From positions 56,693,120 to 56,757,119 of the forward strand of contig JAOANR010000004.1 of NCBI GenBank assembly GCA_030278955.1: a stretch of DNA of 64,000 nt, in the 5' to 3' direction. The translations under genes were made by a program, and so were the position numbers. The DNA is from Hygrophila difformis (Eukaryota > Streptophyta > Magnoliopsida > Lamiales > Acanthaceae). Shown here one piece after another: positions 36,660 to 47,341 of this stretch; position 1 is the stretch's first letter; each line of letters opens with the position of its first letter. The notes beneath the pieces were generated by a model. The model was given only the letters and a program-made list of their open reading frames with translations. It searched no databases and had not been told where the DNA came from.

Positions 36660-37592
36660 TGTTGAAAATTGTGGCCCATTACTGCCGGCCCATGAAGCAT
36701 TGCTGAGGCCCAATATCCCAAGCCCATGTCCACTCTTTATATACTCCCTCCAGCCGTGTCTTCTTCTCTCTAACCCTAGGCAGATTTGTTTTCTTCTCTC
36801 ATGTGGAGAGCAGCGGCGCCCCATACCAGTTTTCTCCTTCCTCATTTTCAGTTTTCACATTCTTCATTATCTCTATCTCTTGGTGTCTTAGGATAGTGAG
36901 TGTGTGAGAGTTAAGGGTTGAGAGGTGTAAGGAGTTCACAAAGGGTTGGGTCGTCGGACTAGGGTTCGACGAGGGCAGTGCTTCTTCCCTTTTCTTTTCT
37001 AGAGCCTTGGTGGCTAGGTCGCCGGAAAGTGGGTTTCCGGCGAAGGGTTGAGCGGCAGCAGGGAGCTGTGGAGGCGAGGCTGCGGCTGTGGTGTCCTTGG
37101 TGGTCCGGCAGCGGGCTGTTGGAGTCCGGCGTGGTGGCGACAGCGCCTGGGGTGGTTTCCGGCTCCTGTGGTGGTGGTCTCCGGCGGAGCTTAGTGTTCT
37201 ACGTTTGAGTGTTGCTACATTTGGGTGCTCTGAGCCTAAGGGACAATAGATCTACTAAGATCTATGGGTATATGTTTACTTAGATTACATTTGTAGTTAT
37301 ATCTTGTTTTTGGCTAACCCCTTTGTGTAGATTTGTAAACAAACGAAGCCATTGAACCATTGGAGACGAAAGCTGGACCTTGGATCTGAAAACTGAGGAA
37401 GCAACGGGGAGCCGAGATCTGTCCCAAGGATGAGAGCAGATCTGGCGTGACAACAGGCCCTTGGATGCTTTTCTGTTTTCTGTTTAAAGAGTGAACTTGT
37501 ATTGGTGAGGTTCAAAGCTATGTAATCCCACTAGTTAGGCCTTTTGGGTTGTAATAGCGTAGTTAATACAGGGTCTTCGTGCTTACCCAACA
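36660..37592 (+). repeat. 3' LTR of the nested Copia element
   Basis: 933 bp, nearly identical to the 5' LTR. The TTATATA box is kept near 36737. Confidence 0.95.
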
Positions 37593-37797
37593 TGGGGACT
37601 CCAGATTTGCCACGGTGTATGTAAAATGTGATATATTTCGGCCATATCAGCAACCTCATACTAATTACATAATTAAGACCGAATTGAAAAAAATTAGCAA
37701 ACGTAGATGACTATATGGGGCAAAAAATTAGTAACGGACTGATTTGTATATTTTGAAAAGAAAATGACTAAAAAATCATTTTTTCCCTATAAAAACG

Positions 37798-39118
37798 GGT
37801 TGGTTGAGGAAAAATAATTGGGGAAAACGTAGAGAACGGGGAGAAGGCCGGAAATGGTGTGTTTGGGCAGAATGACGCTATTGGCAACCGAAATTGCCGA
37901 AGGATTTGTTTGGTACTGAAGAAAAAACCAAAACTTAAATTTTTAAAAGATGGTGATACGTGGCGAAATCTCGGCGGTTAATTTTAATGTCGACATAGCC
38001 ATCGGTTCGATGATGGCTGCCTACTTCTCCATGATTGTTTTGTTTGTCATAATGTCATGTCCACGAAGTTCAATTTTTATTTTTCTTTTTTCATACTTAA
38101 ATCAATTCATATATATATTCTGAAATTTTTTTTTTTTTTGGTAAACAGTGACACTCATGTATCGGCAAATGTGTGTGGGGTCCAAACCACACAGGGATAA
38201 AAGGGAGAGATAGGGGGCCGGATGGGATCGAACTCCCAAGTCCCAACCATAGGTTGGGAGAAGGGAGACTGGACCGCTGGAGTAAGTCCCCAACCCCATA
38301 TATATTCTGAAGTTAAAAATATACAATTAATGAACTTTTCTCAATAGTTTAAGCAATCCCGAGTAGTGTACTACATTAACATCATCTTCTCTCTTTAATG
38401 TAGGTGGTTGTATTTTGAGGCTGGGTTTATCATTTTATAATATACTACTACTATATTCAATTATAGATGCAAACAATTAATAAAAGTATTTCCCATTTTC
38501 ATTGAATTGGAAACCAAAAAAAAAGTAGAGAAAGATGGGGCCAAGGAAGTGAGGTATAAATTTGGATGTGATAAGATTGATGAAAAAAAATGAAAGTGGT
38601 GCATGTGAAGGTGTTGGGAGGATGTCCACCCTCGAGAGTCAAAAGCCATTACATGTGCTATAAGTCCCTTAGCTTAGACCCACGACGACCCAACCCATGT
38701 TTGTTTATTTATAATAAATGCCAATTTTTTCCAGTTTGATTCCAAGTTTTAATACCAATATGCTATAATGCATGCACAAAATTATGAATTGGTAGATTCA
38801 AATGATACTATAATTTAATTAAATTAGTTCGTCTCATTTCCCTCCATATATATAAACAAATTTGATCTGGCCGGGTTGATTTTAATTTGTTCATTCGGAA
38901 TTATGAAATTATATATGATGTCTACAATAATCAACAGCAAGAAATAATAGGAGTACAACATTTGTAGCATATAACTTAATTATCTGTTATAATAAATTAA
39001 ATAAAATTGTTTAGATTTCTATAACACAATAATCAAATACTCCTATAAATCTAATAGAAATGGCACATCCAAGCACGCAGACAAGGATGAACAATAAGAA
39101 AGTTGGGGTGTTCTAGTT
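37798..39118. other. Intergenic with one SINE
   Basis: No gene is recognised. It holds the SINE at 38125-38297. The rest is AT-rich. Confidence 0.5.
38125..38297 (-). mobile_element. tRNA-derived SINE with target duplication
   Basis: The minus strand has a pol III box A-like word (TTACTCCAGCGG) and a box B (GAGTTCGATCCC; plus positions about 38224-38236). It ends in a poly-A, seen as a T-run at 38126-38137. The 14-bp direct repeat ATATATATTCTGAA flanks it at 38111-38124 and 38298-38311. This is the structure of a SINE inserted by LINE machinery. A truncated relative lies at 60370-60440. Confidence 0.85.
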
Positions 39119-39308
39119 GGAAAAAAAACCCTATTCATCCCATAACTTTCCCGAATTTCTCATTTCATCCCATAAAAATGCTAGTAACCAAATCCATCCA
39201 ATAAGTTTGTTAATTTTCGCCTAATTCGTCCAAGCCATCCTTAATGACGTTGCTGTGCTGATGTGGCGGGCAATTAAGAGAATTAAACAATTTCAACCAT
39301 TTTTTGAC
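39119..39308 (+). repeat. Left terminal inverted repeat of the two-gene Mutator-like element
   Basis: About 190 bp, near-identical (inverted) to 45326-45516. It contains TCATCC, TCATCC, CCATCC and TCGTCC at +16, +46, +75 and +107, and GCTGATGTGGC at 39257-39267. It probably supplies the transposase promoter. Confidence 0.9.
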
Positions 39309-39626
39309 ACAGGTGGCAGCTTATGTGGAGTATTTTGGACCCGCCTAATTCACGAACCGGACCGGACCAGTAGCAAGATGAAATAATTTTTCCCCCCTTT
39401 CTCACAATTACCCTAAAATTGCTGTACCCGCTTCACTTACCTCCCCCACCACCAAAAGTCGTTCTTCCCCATCCTAGTGAACCACCCGCTTCACTTACCT
39501 CCCTCACCACCGCATTTCCGGCATCCCTGTTCTCCCACCGACGTTATGTTCGTTTCAGCCAAGTCAATTGTTGGTCGTGCGCGGGATTAAAGTGAGGGTT
39601 TGCATTGTGAAGTGCGACGAAAAGCA

Positions 39627-42600
39627 ATGGGGAATGCGGCTGCGAGATTGAGGCCGGAGAGCGACCACCATTACCCACCACCTGATTACGGTAAGTTTCC
39701 TTATACGGGTTTTTAGTTGTTGGGTTGAAGTTGCGGTTTTATAGGGTATTTTTGTATAATGTCGATTATGCGGTGGTCCCTGAATCCCTTTCTGTTTTTT
39801 GTACGTGGTCCCTATTTCATGTACCTAATATATTTGTATGGTAGTTGTAGACATTTATATCGTGTGGGTAGGAGACAATGCAACCAAGTGGGAATTAAAG
39901 TAAAGCAAGTATCCTGTTGTTGTTCTGTTTTGTGCATTTTCTTTGAATAAAAAGTACCTGCTTTTGTGCATTTTATATGTATTGAGCAGATTTACATTTA
40001 TGCAGAGCCCGATGGAGATAAGGTAACTTTGAGTATTCACAGTGGAGGTCAAATTGTCAATGGGAAGCACATTACGGATGGTGGGGGGAACCTTATTTAA
40101 GTATGACCATGTGCATGTTAAAGAACTCACAGTAAAGGGGATTAGGACATTTGCTGAAGGTTTACATTCCGGGGAAGGTTATAGTATTTACAAGGCTGTA
40201 GGGAATGATTTGAGGCTGGTGAAGGATGCAACAATTATAAAGGCAGCTTGTGACTCTTTGGGGGTAGAGAGGGAATTGCATATGTATGTTGTCGATAAAA
40301 ATGAAGGTGGTGAGAAGCTGGCAGGTGGTGATTTTTCTGATGAGGATGAGCTTGTAAATTTGAGTGAGTTTAGTGATTCCGACGAGCCATACGAATATGA
40401 CATGAGGGAGGAGGAAAGTGACTCTGACTCATATGATGATGAAGATGCGGCTGGTAATGCGACTGAAAGAGCTAATAAAGGGAGAGGTGACCAGCAAGTT
40501 TCACTGAATGATAAAGGGAAAGAAAAGATAATGGCTAGTGATGGTGATGATGACAGCAATTTTGAAGGTTTTGAAGATGATGTAGATGTGATTCAAAGTG
40601 GTGATGAGCTAATTAGTCCTGCGGGTTCGGATGAGGATGAAGAGTATGTTAAACCTAAATTGCCAATGTTTGACAGTAATGATATTTTTGACCCGAAGTT
40701 CAAAGTTGGGATGGTTTTCAGCACAAAGCAAGAGATGAAATTGGCAATCCAATCATATGCTATAAATGAAAAGAGAAGCATCAAGTTCCCTAGGAACGAT
40801 AAGAGGAGACTTGTGGCAAAATGTGCTGATTCAGCATGTAAGTGGATATTGAGAGGGCTGTCGGCGGGTAATGAATCCAGTTTTAGGATTAGAGAGTTAG
40901 GTGACCATCACACATGCAAGGCAAGCAATGATGTGGAGAATGTAAGCAGTACATGGCTTGCCAAGAAGTTCAAGGAGAAGTTTGTGAATGACCCGAACAG
41001 AAATATAAAGGCTTTTAGATTGGAGACAGTGAAGGACTTGAAGGTCCAAATATCTGCACATCAGGCATACAAGGCAAGGAAAAAGGCCATTAAATTGATT
41101 GAAGGAACGGGGCTAGAACAATATAAGCTACTTCGGAGTTTTGGAGAGGAGATTATGAGAAGCAACCCCGGGTCCACAGTAGTGATTGAAACAGATGGCA
41201 GTGATGGGACTAACAGGTTCGACAGAATTTATATGTGCCTTCAAGCTTTGAAAGAAGGATTTATAACTACATGTAGGCCGGTGATTTGTGTGGACGGGTG
41301 TTGGTTAAAAGGGACATACGGGGGTATTTTGCTTACTGCATGTGGGGTGGATGGGAACAACAATTACTTGCCTATAGCCTATGCTGTTGTGAAGAAAGAA
41401 ACCACGGAGACATGGTCCTGGTTTCTTGCACATTTGAAACATGATCTCAGGATCCAAGATCCAACAAAATTTACCTTGATGAGTGATAAACAAAAGGGTA
41501 CTCATTCTGCCATTACTTGCAATCTGTCAAACATTTTTTTCGTATTGAAATCAGGTTTGATCCAAGCCGAACAAGATATTTTCCCCGGGGCAGAATGTAG
41601 ATATTGTGCTAGACATTTAATGGCCAATTTCCAGTCAGCCGGTTTTAAAGGATGGTCACACAAGAATTTTTTTTGGAGAGCAGCAAAATGCACAACAGTC
41701 AATCAATTCGAGAGGGTCATGGATGAGCTACACAAGGATGATCCGAAAGCTGTTGAATGGTTAAGAAGCAAACCTCCAACTCAATGGTGTAGGGCCTTTT
41801 TCAGCTCGCTTCCAAAATGTGACATTCTCACCAATAATGCATGTGAGACATTCAATGGGAATATTCTTGATGCTAGGAAGAAGCCCATACTGTCCATGTT
41901 GCAGGACTTGCACATTTATCTCATGAGTTGGTTCCAAAGGAATAGAGACATGGCTGCAAAGTCCAAGAGGTGGAAAGAACTTCTATGCCCGATAATTCAG
42001 GAAATTATGGATGGATATCATGCCAAGGTTCTGAACTATGTGGCACTCAAGTCAAATGCCAATAACTTCCAGGTACATTCTAATACATTATTATGGCACT
42101 TAAAAGTCTGCATTTGCTGTGTTGAACTTGCTGTATAATTAACTTGAACTTGAACTTGCTGTATGATGGACTTGAACTTGCTGTTTTATTTGCATATAGC
42201 TGTTTGAATTTCCAATGTTTGAAGGCCTCAAGTTCCTGAAAAACTTACAGCATATTTCCCTTTTATAATACATGTAATTATTTGTGGTTCACTTCTTTTT
42301 CTCTATGGCCAAATCATTGCTTGTTTTGTCCCCCTAGATCTACTGCACTTTTGGCCGAATTTTGCAGACCACTCGTGCAGATGCAGTGATTCATTATTAT
42401 GAATTTTTGTAAAAATCAAACCATTGAAATTCATTTTATATTTACATTAGCTTTGTAAGGCAAGGCTGCTTTGTAGCACTAGGTCTGTTTAAGAAAAGTA
42501 TGGGGCAAGGAGAATAAATAGAAAGTTGTTTTAATTAACTTGTCTGGTTCTCACTATTGCTCAATCCCCCTATATCTAAAGTTCACATTTAAAAAAAAAA

Positions 42601-43555
42601 AAATTCCAGGTGAATTTGCTGGGTTGAATTTGCAATGTATGATGGACTTGAACTTGTTGTTTTATTTGCATATTGCTGTTTGAATTTCCAGGTGAACTCA
42701 TTATCCAATGAATATGAGCAATATAGTGTGGACTTGGACGGGAGAGTATGTGGGTGTAGGAAATGGCAACTTAGTGGCTTGCCATGCATACATGCATATG
42801 CTGCCATCACCAAAATGAAGTATGATCTTGAGAAATACATCCACAGTTGCTACATGGTTGGCTCATACAGGAAGGCATACGCATTGCCTATTCTACCAAT
42901 TAATAGCCCTCAAGAGTGACCCAAGACAAACCATATTGAGATCAAACCACCTGTTGCATCTACTAAAAAGGCTGGGAGGCCAGTGACCGAGAGAATTAGG
43001 GGGCAAGATGAAGAGGTCAACAAGAAAAAAAAAAAAAAAAGAGAAAAGCTGGAAGGCCTCAGATACTCCCTTGAGGCAGCAAGATGAGAAGACAACAAGA
43101 CACGGTGACATGTTCAAAATGTGGCAAGCGTGGACACAACATTAGGAGGTGCAAATTCACACGCACAACCCAAGCAGACAATGAAGGAGGAAGTGTAAGC
43201 TTACTTCATCACTTACCTGCTACTGCTATTGGAAGTTATTTTTGCATAATTTTTACATCAAAAATTTTAACCAACCAAGAAATGCTATTGCTTAACAAAT
43301 TTCATGTTTTAGCAAGGTGATCGGGTAGATGAATTACAATCTGAAGAAGCAATGTTGAAGTGCACAACCCAAGCAGATTCACAGCAATCCGAAAGGACAG
43401 TCCAGATGGTAATACCTGCTTCATTCCAGGATGTGGAAGATCAATCACAAGTGATCAATAGGCCAATTCCAAGCATTCTGAAAGATGGCCGGAAGTACAT
43501 GACTGTGGCAAACCTCCTGAAAAAGGCTGATCAAGACCGATCGAAGAAAGGATGA
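39627..43555 (+). pseudogene. MULE transposase gene, spliced, with several lesions
   Basis: Exon 1 is likely 39627-39690 and exon 2 40006-42071; exon 3 starts at 42692 after an AG. Exon 2 has an acidic spacer, a MuDR-type DNA-binding region (FKVGMVFSTKQEMKLAIQSY to about DHHTC), and the MULE core with CVDGCWLKG, SDKQKG and CARHLMANF. Exon 3 gives the SWIM zinc finger (CGCRKWQLSGLPCIHA); a CCHC knuckle (CSKCGKRGHNIRRC) follows at 43111. Lesions: exon 1 and 40006-40082 read in one frame but the rest in another, consistent with one extra base in the G-run at 40083-40088; TGA at 42917-42919 where WP is usual after the SWIM domain; a frame change across the A16 run at 43025-43040; TGA at 43072-43074. 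The core is otherwise well kept. It lies inside its TIRs and is not a host FAR1-type gene. Confidence 0.88.
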
Positions 43556-44689
43556 GGGATGAACAATATGTTGATGTGATTGTATCATTTTTGGTTATGG
43601 CTTTGATTGATGAACAATATGCCATATTTTTTTATGACACATTGGTGGAACCAATGCTAGCAACTTAGGTCTCTTGTTGTTTTTTGCAAATATGCAATCT
43701 AGCATATTAAGGCTGCCTAAATGGTGCATGTTGTCACAGGTTACAAACATTGCCTAAACAATGCATGTGGCATTTGCTTTTTGCTATGAAGTGTGATTTG
43801 ATTCCATTCCCCAATTTTGTGTTAGATTTCTTATTGAGTTTTATGTTGTTTGTAATAAAGTTGCTGAAGAAATAGTGTTGTGTTGCTGTAATAAATCAGA
43901 TTCTGAAATTTATAGTTCCATGAAGAAAATAGTATATCTAAATGTTGTGTAGAGAATAGAGACAATCTGGATAGGCTCAATTTTTACTTAAATCTTATAA
44001 AGTTCTGGCAGACTAGATATATTCTTGCAAGAGAAATATGAGACAGGTAATGCAATGGGTAAGTGGTTACTGATTTGATGCATTTAATCTTTGTTAATGT
44101 TGAAGTCATGGACAACAGGTTCCTGAAACTATCCTACCAAGCAATGAAAGCATAAACCCTCTTAAATATATGTCTCTTTACCATTGTTCACAGTGTCTCT
44201 ACTCTCTACACAACATTTAAATATACAATACTCTTGTTTGCTTCATGCTTATAGCAGATCAATGTGGGCAATTTGATTCAGAAATTCATGATGGGGGATG
44301 AAACTACAATTTTAATGGCCGATCAGAAATCAGAAATTAACCAACCTATATAATGGCCGATCATCCAGCCACTAATCTGCAAACACGTATTGCATATTGA
44401 TAATGAACCACATACCACAACGACACACAACAAAGCCATACCACAAAGCCACTGTTAAAACCATTGCTCATATTTCATAATTGAAATGGAAATGGAAACA
44501 ACATTCATAACAGCTTACTTCTCCATTCCTAAGACCATTACTTCCAACTAGTTAACAGAACATCTAACTACTTCTAAAAACCAACACTGGTCTAACACAT
44601 TCCAACTTCTTTCTACTACAAGACGTCACCAACTTCCTTCATTTCTACTACCTGAATACACCCAAACAGGTATACTCCTCCAACTTCCT
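43556..44689. other. Region between the two convergent element genes
   Basis: AT-rich, with no reading frame of note. It should contain the two 3' ends. No other gene is seen. Confidence 0.5.
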
Positions 44690-45115
44690 TCATTTCCATA
44701 GCAACAAAACAACCACCATTCCCACAAGGATGCCGCACAAAACCATCAGAAACTTAAGAAGCAAATCACCATCCCGATTTACAGGTACATCACGGTGGCC
44801 ATGTGTCATAGGAGAAGACAGCTCACTGAACTCCTCAAATTTCCGTGGAGCCTCTGCCATGTACTCACTCTGGCTCTGGCTGGCATCCATTGGTTCGATG
44901 GGTACTCCATTGTGTGCCCAATTAGCTTGAATCGGATATACCCATTGGAAGAATTTACACGTTCGACAACTGTAATAGATCCGCCCATAGCTTGGTTTGA
45001 CCGGGTCCTCAACCACCCTCATTAACAGTTTCACCCCACAATTGCAAAAAGGGGATGGTGCAAACCTGAAATCTATTCGCTCCATCCGCTGCCTCACCCT
45101 TCTTCGCTGGTCCAT
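44690..45115 (-). CDS. GRF zinc-finger protein with C-terminal membrane anchor, carried by the Mutator-like element
   Basis: An intact 141-aa frame opens MDQRRRVRQRMERIDF. It has a GRF-type zinc finger: FCNCG near residues 21-25, then SYGRIYYSCRTCKFFQW near 42-59, matching the CxCG...GRxYYxCxxCxFFxW pattern. A Ser/Glu-rich linker follows, then a hydrophobic segment (LLKFLMVLCGILVGMVVVLLLW) at the extreme C terminus. GRF fingers bind nucleic acid in topoisomerase III, APE2 and NEIL3; small GRF-plus-membrane proteins are common in plants and often lie in transposons. It is inside the Mutator-like TIRs, convergent with the transposase, in the place of mudrB. Unlike the transposase it has no stop. 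Its function is unknown; a role as an element accessory protein is inferred from position. Confidence 0.8.
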   Translation of the reverse strand: MDQRRRVRQRMERIDFRFAPSPFCNCGVKLLMRVVEDPVKPSYGRIYYSCRTCKFFQWVYPIQANWAHNGVPIEPMDASQSQSEYMAEAPRKFEEFSELSSPMTHGHRDVPVNRDGDLLLKFLMVLCGILVGMVVVLLLWK

Positions 45116-45325
45116 TTGCACAGCTCACACACTTCTGACGCCAAAGACTTGCGAGTTTCCCTTCGAATCGTATGACCCACTCAGAAATTTGGGTAATGGG
45201 AGGAGAAAATGAAGTTGGGAGGGAGGAAAGAACGAGATTTAGGGTTAATAATTGGAGGCAAATTGGCTCATCCAGGAAGGTGTTTCCCTCCAAAACCTAT
45301 GTGGCGTTGAAATGCCAGCACCTCG

Positions 45326-45516
45326 GTCAAAAAATGGTTGAAATTGTTTAATTCTCTTAATTGCCCGCCACATCAGCACATCAACGTCATTAAGGATGGT
45401 TTGGACGGATTAGGCGAAAATTAACAAACTTATTGGATGGATTTGGTTACTAGCATTTTTATAGGATGAAATGAGAAATTCGGGAAAGTTATGGGATGAA
45501 TAGGGTTTTTTTTTCC
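45326..45516 (-). repeat. Right terminal inverted repeat of the two-gene Mutator-like element
   Basis: Inverse copy of the left TIR with one extra T in the terminal run. GCCACATCAGC lies at 45367-45377. The GRF gene starts about 210 bp inward, so this TIR is its likely promoter. Confidence 0.9.
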
Positions 45517-45639
45517 TGTTCTAGTTGGTCAATGGGCCCCACTCTCCCGTGTTCTGGCCCCACATGGCCACATATCACCACCACTCACCGCTACTTTTTG
45601 AACCCTGACACGTGTGTATCTTCATTATTTAATGCCGTG

Positions 45640-46492
45640 GTTAGGGCGGGATAATTTTGCCGAAAACTCGGTATACTGTTTATATCATATCGAAAAATGT
45701 TAAAAATATTGAAATTTAAGGTATATCAAAATTTTTGATATGATATATTACCGTACCGAATATTTTTAGTATGATATCGGTATAAAAAATAAATTATATT
45801 CAGTGTACCGAAATACCGATATATACATATATATTTTATAAAATATATAATTACATTTTTTTGAAATTAAAAAATATTACATAGTACGAAACCCAAAACA
45901 ATTTAACAGTTAAGGCCTAAACCCAATTTTAAATAACGTAAAATTAAGTTTATATTTATTATAAAGCTAAACAATAATTCTAAATTTCAATCATATTCTA
46001 AATGATTATGTTTATTTATTTAAGTTTAAAATTTAAATAGTATTTATTTATCATAATTTAATCTAACATATATCTATGATTTTCATTTTTGTAATAGTTG
46101 CATGTTATGGTCAAGCTTACATTTTTATCTTCAACTCTAGTGTGACTTAGAATATATTAATATTTAGCATATATAAATAAATAAATGTCATTCAACTAGA
46201 AGAGATTATGAATGACCTCTAAAGTTCAGTTAAAACTCTATTGATATCATGTAATGCGAATTAATTACACTATTTTGAAAATTATTTTATTGTAATTAAG
46301 TTAAACTGATTATATGAAAAAAAAATTATTTCACTCATTCTCATAAATATTTTTATATTGGTATATTGATAATACCAAACTTTTATGCCGAATGTTTTGG
46401 TATACCGAATTTTTGGTATGATAATGATATTCATTTTTTATATACCGATATTTACGGTATAATAACGGTATGAGTGAAAAAATTCGGCGTGC
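45640..46492. mobile_element. Inverted-repeat element rich in CCGAAA/CGGTATA words
   Basis: The left arm (about 45647-45830) has TTTGCCGAAAACTCGGTATA and CCGTACCGAA words; the right arm (about 46365-46490) has their inverses (ACCGAATTTTTGGTATG, CGGTATAATAACGGTATG). Such elements are common hAT-like miniatures in plants. No defensible target duplication was found, so the borders are approximate. Confidence 0.55.
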
Positions 46493-46708
46493 TTAATGTC
46501 TATCTTGAATTACATTTTTTTCTTTCCCAAATGGATCAATTGGAATTCGATGAGAAATTGAGGATAGTGGTTAATTTTCTTCACAAATTTATAGGTACTT
46601 TTGGATTGGATAAAAAAAAATTACATTTAAAATTAGGAATCGATTGACAATTGCCCTTGTAATAATTATACAATGGTAAAAATCTATACTATTTTCTCTT
46701 TAAGGGAT

Positions 46709-46818
46709 GTTTGGGAGTCAGCAGATTTGTTAGCAGATAGCAAATTTGGAGAGAGAACCGTGAGACAATATGTTGTTTCAATCCGCTATATGCTTGTGAA
46801 TATGCTACCATCCAAACA
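46709..46818 (+). mobile_element. Short TGTTTGG...CCAAACA miniature element, copy 2 (AUX/IAA upstream region)
   Basis: Same family and orientation as 256-366. It lies about 650 bp upstream of the AUX/IAA start codon. It contains GAGACA at 46762-46767, the inverse of the TGTCTC auxin response element; the other two copies have GAGAGG or GAGAGA in that place. Confidence 0.6.
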
Positions 46819-47333
46819 TGATCTTAATTCGGGTGTACACGGATTACATATTTATTGTTTTCAAAAACTGAATACGACTCCAAAAGACAGAATCTATAAT
46901 CCAAGGGTCGAGAATCCGCCCGTACCAACTTCTGATATGAGGCGTCGATCGAAAACCCACAGCTGGCAGCTGCCCACCCGCTGTTCCCTCTTTCCACCGA
47001 ATTCGACTTAACCTTGCTACACTTTTTGCAGACATGTATATCTGTACGTACAGATCCCTGTCCCCACGCACTCATTAATGCGTTTCTCCCACGCGCACAT
47101 GTCACCTGCCTCTCCACCAATTGTGCGTGGGCCAACGCCTTTCCCTCTCCGCTGTCATGAAACTCATGCTATTCCTCAATACCAAATCCCAGTCCATGGA
47201 CTTCATCTCCTCATGGTTCAGATTACAGTTTTCAGATGAGACTGTATCCACACCGTTGATCATAACGTAGATCCTTAGGGAGTTCAAGTCCAGGACTGTC
47301 TATACGTATGCAAGTGTGGTTTCTTTAATCATG

Positions 47334-47341
47334 CTATAAAA
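47334..47341 (+). promoter_or_regulatory. TATA box of the AUX/IAA gene
   Basis: CTATAAAA lies 139 bp before the start codon, with a plausible leader of about 100 nt. Confidence 0.6.

Larger units (their letters stand above)
30828..37592 (+). mobile_element. Copia LTR retrotransposon, young but broken, nested in a Mutator element
   Basis: The LTRs at 30828-31770 and 36660-37592 both begin TGTTGAAAA and end ACCCAACA. The 5-bp target duplication TGGGG is present on both sides (30823-30827 and 37593-37597). By eye I count about 13 substitutions and two small indels between the LTRs, so the insertion is recent compared with the other Copia element. Gag-pol is nearly complete but has one frame change and two stops. 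The insertion lies inside family A of the fold-back elements. Confidence 0.96.
30127..37786. mobile_element. Fold-back Mutator-like element, family A copy 2, split by a Copia element
   Basis: The outer ends are GGAAAAAAGAATTA and CATTTTTTCC. The flanking 11-mers CTATGAAAACG (30116-30126) and CTATAAAAACG (37787-37797) match at 10 of 11 positions, a Mutator-type duplication. Left part 30127-30827 plus right part 37593-37786 make 895 bp, near the 923 bp of the intact copy at 1392-2314. The interior words (GGGATGATAGACATAGTTTC, GTTACCCAACC) are the same family. The Copia insertion at TGGGG is in the right arm, so the original hairpin symmetry is broken. Confidence 0.88.
39119..45516. mobile_element. 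Large two-gene Mutator-like element with perfect 10-bp target duplication
   Basis: The 6.4-kb element has terminal inverted repeats of about 190 bp (39119-39308 and 45326-45516), starting GGAAAAAAAACCC. The direct repeat TGTTCTAGTT is identical on both sides (39109-39118 and 45517-45526). It carries a MULE transposase gene on plus (39627-43555) and a small GRF zinc-finger gene on minus (44690-45115). The two genes converge, each reading inward from its own TIR, like mudrA/mudrB of maize MuDR. The transposase is damaged, so the copy is probably not autonomous now, although the ends look recently mobile. Confidence 0.93.

Noticed and set aside
36978..37208. Gly/Arg-rich frame in the Copia LTR
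   Set aside because: It lies inside the non-coding LTR and its partner LTR does not keep it equally; no domain.
37978..38110. Second Mutator-like end near the split fold-back element
   Set aside because: No GGAAAAA end or duplication there; the similarity is only AT-richness.
40042..43555. Host FAR1/FRS-like transcription factor instead of a transposase
   Set aside because: The SWIM domain is shared by both, but the gene lies inside TIRs with a target duplication, has lesions, and has the MuDR-type DNA-binding region and CCHC knuckle of MULE transposases.
45009..45293. 94-aa minus-strand frame overlapping the GRF gene
   Set aside because: It overlaps the GRF finger in another frame and has no domain. 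I kept the GRF frame because its Cys/Gly pattern is specific.
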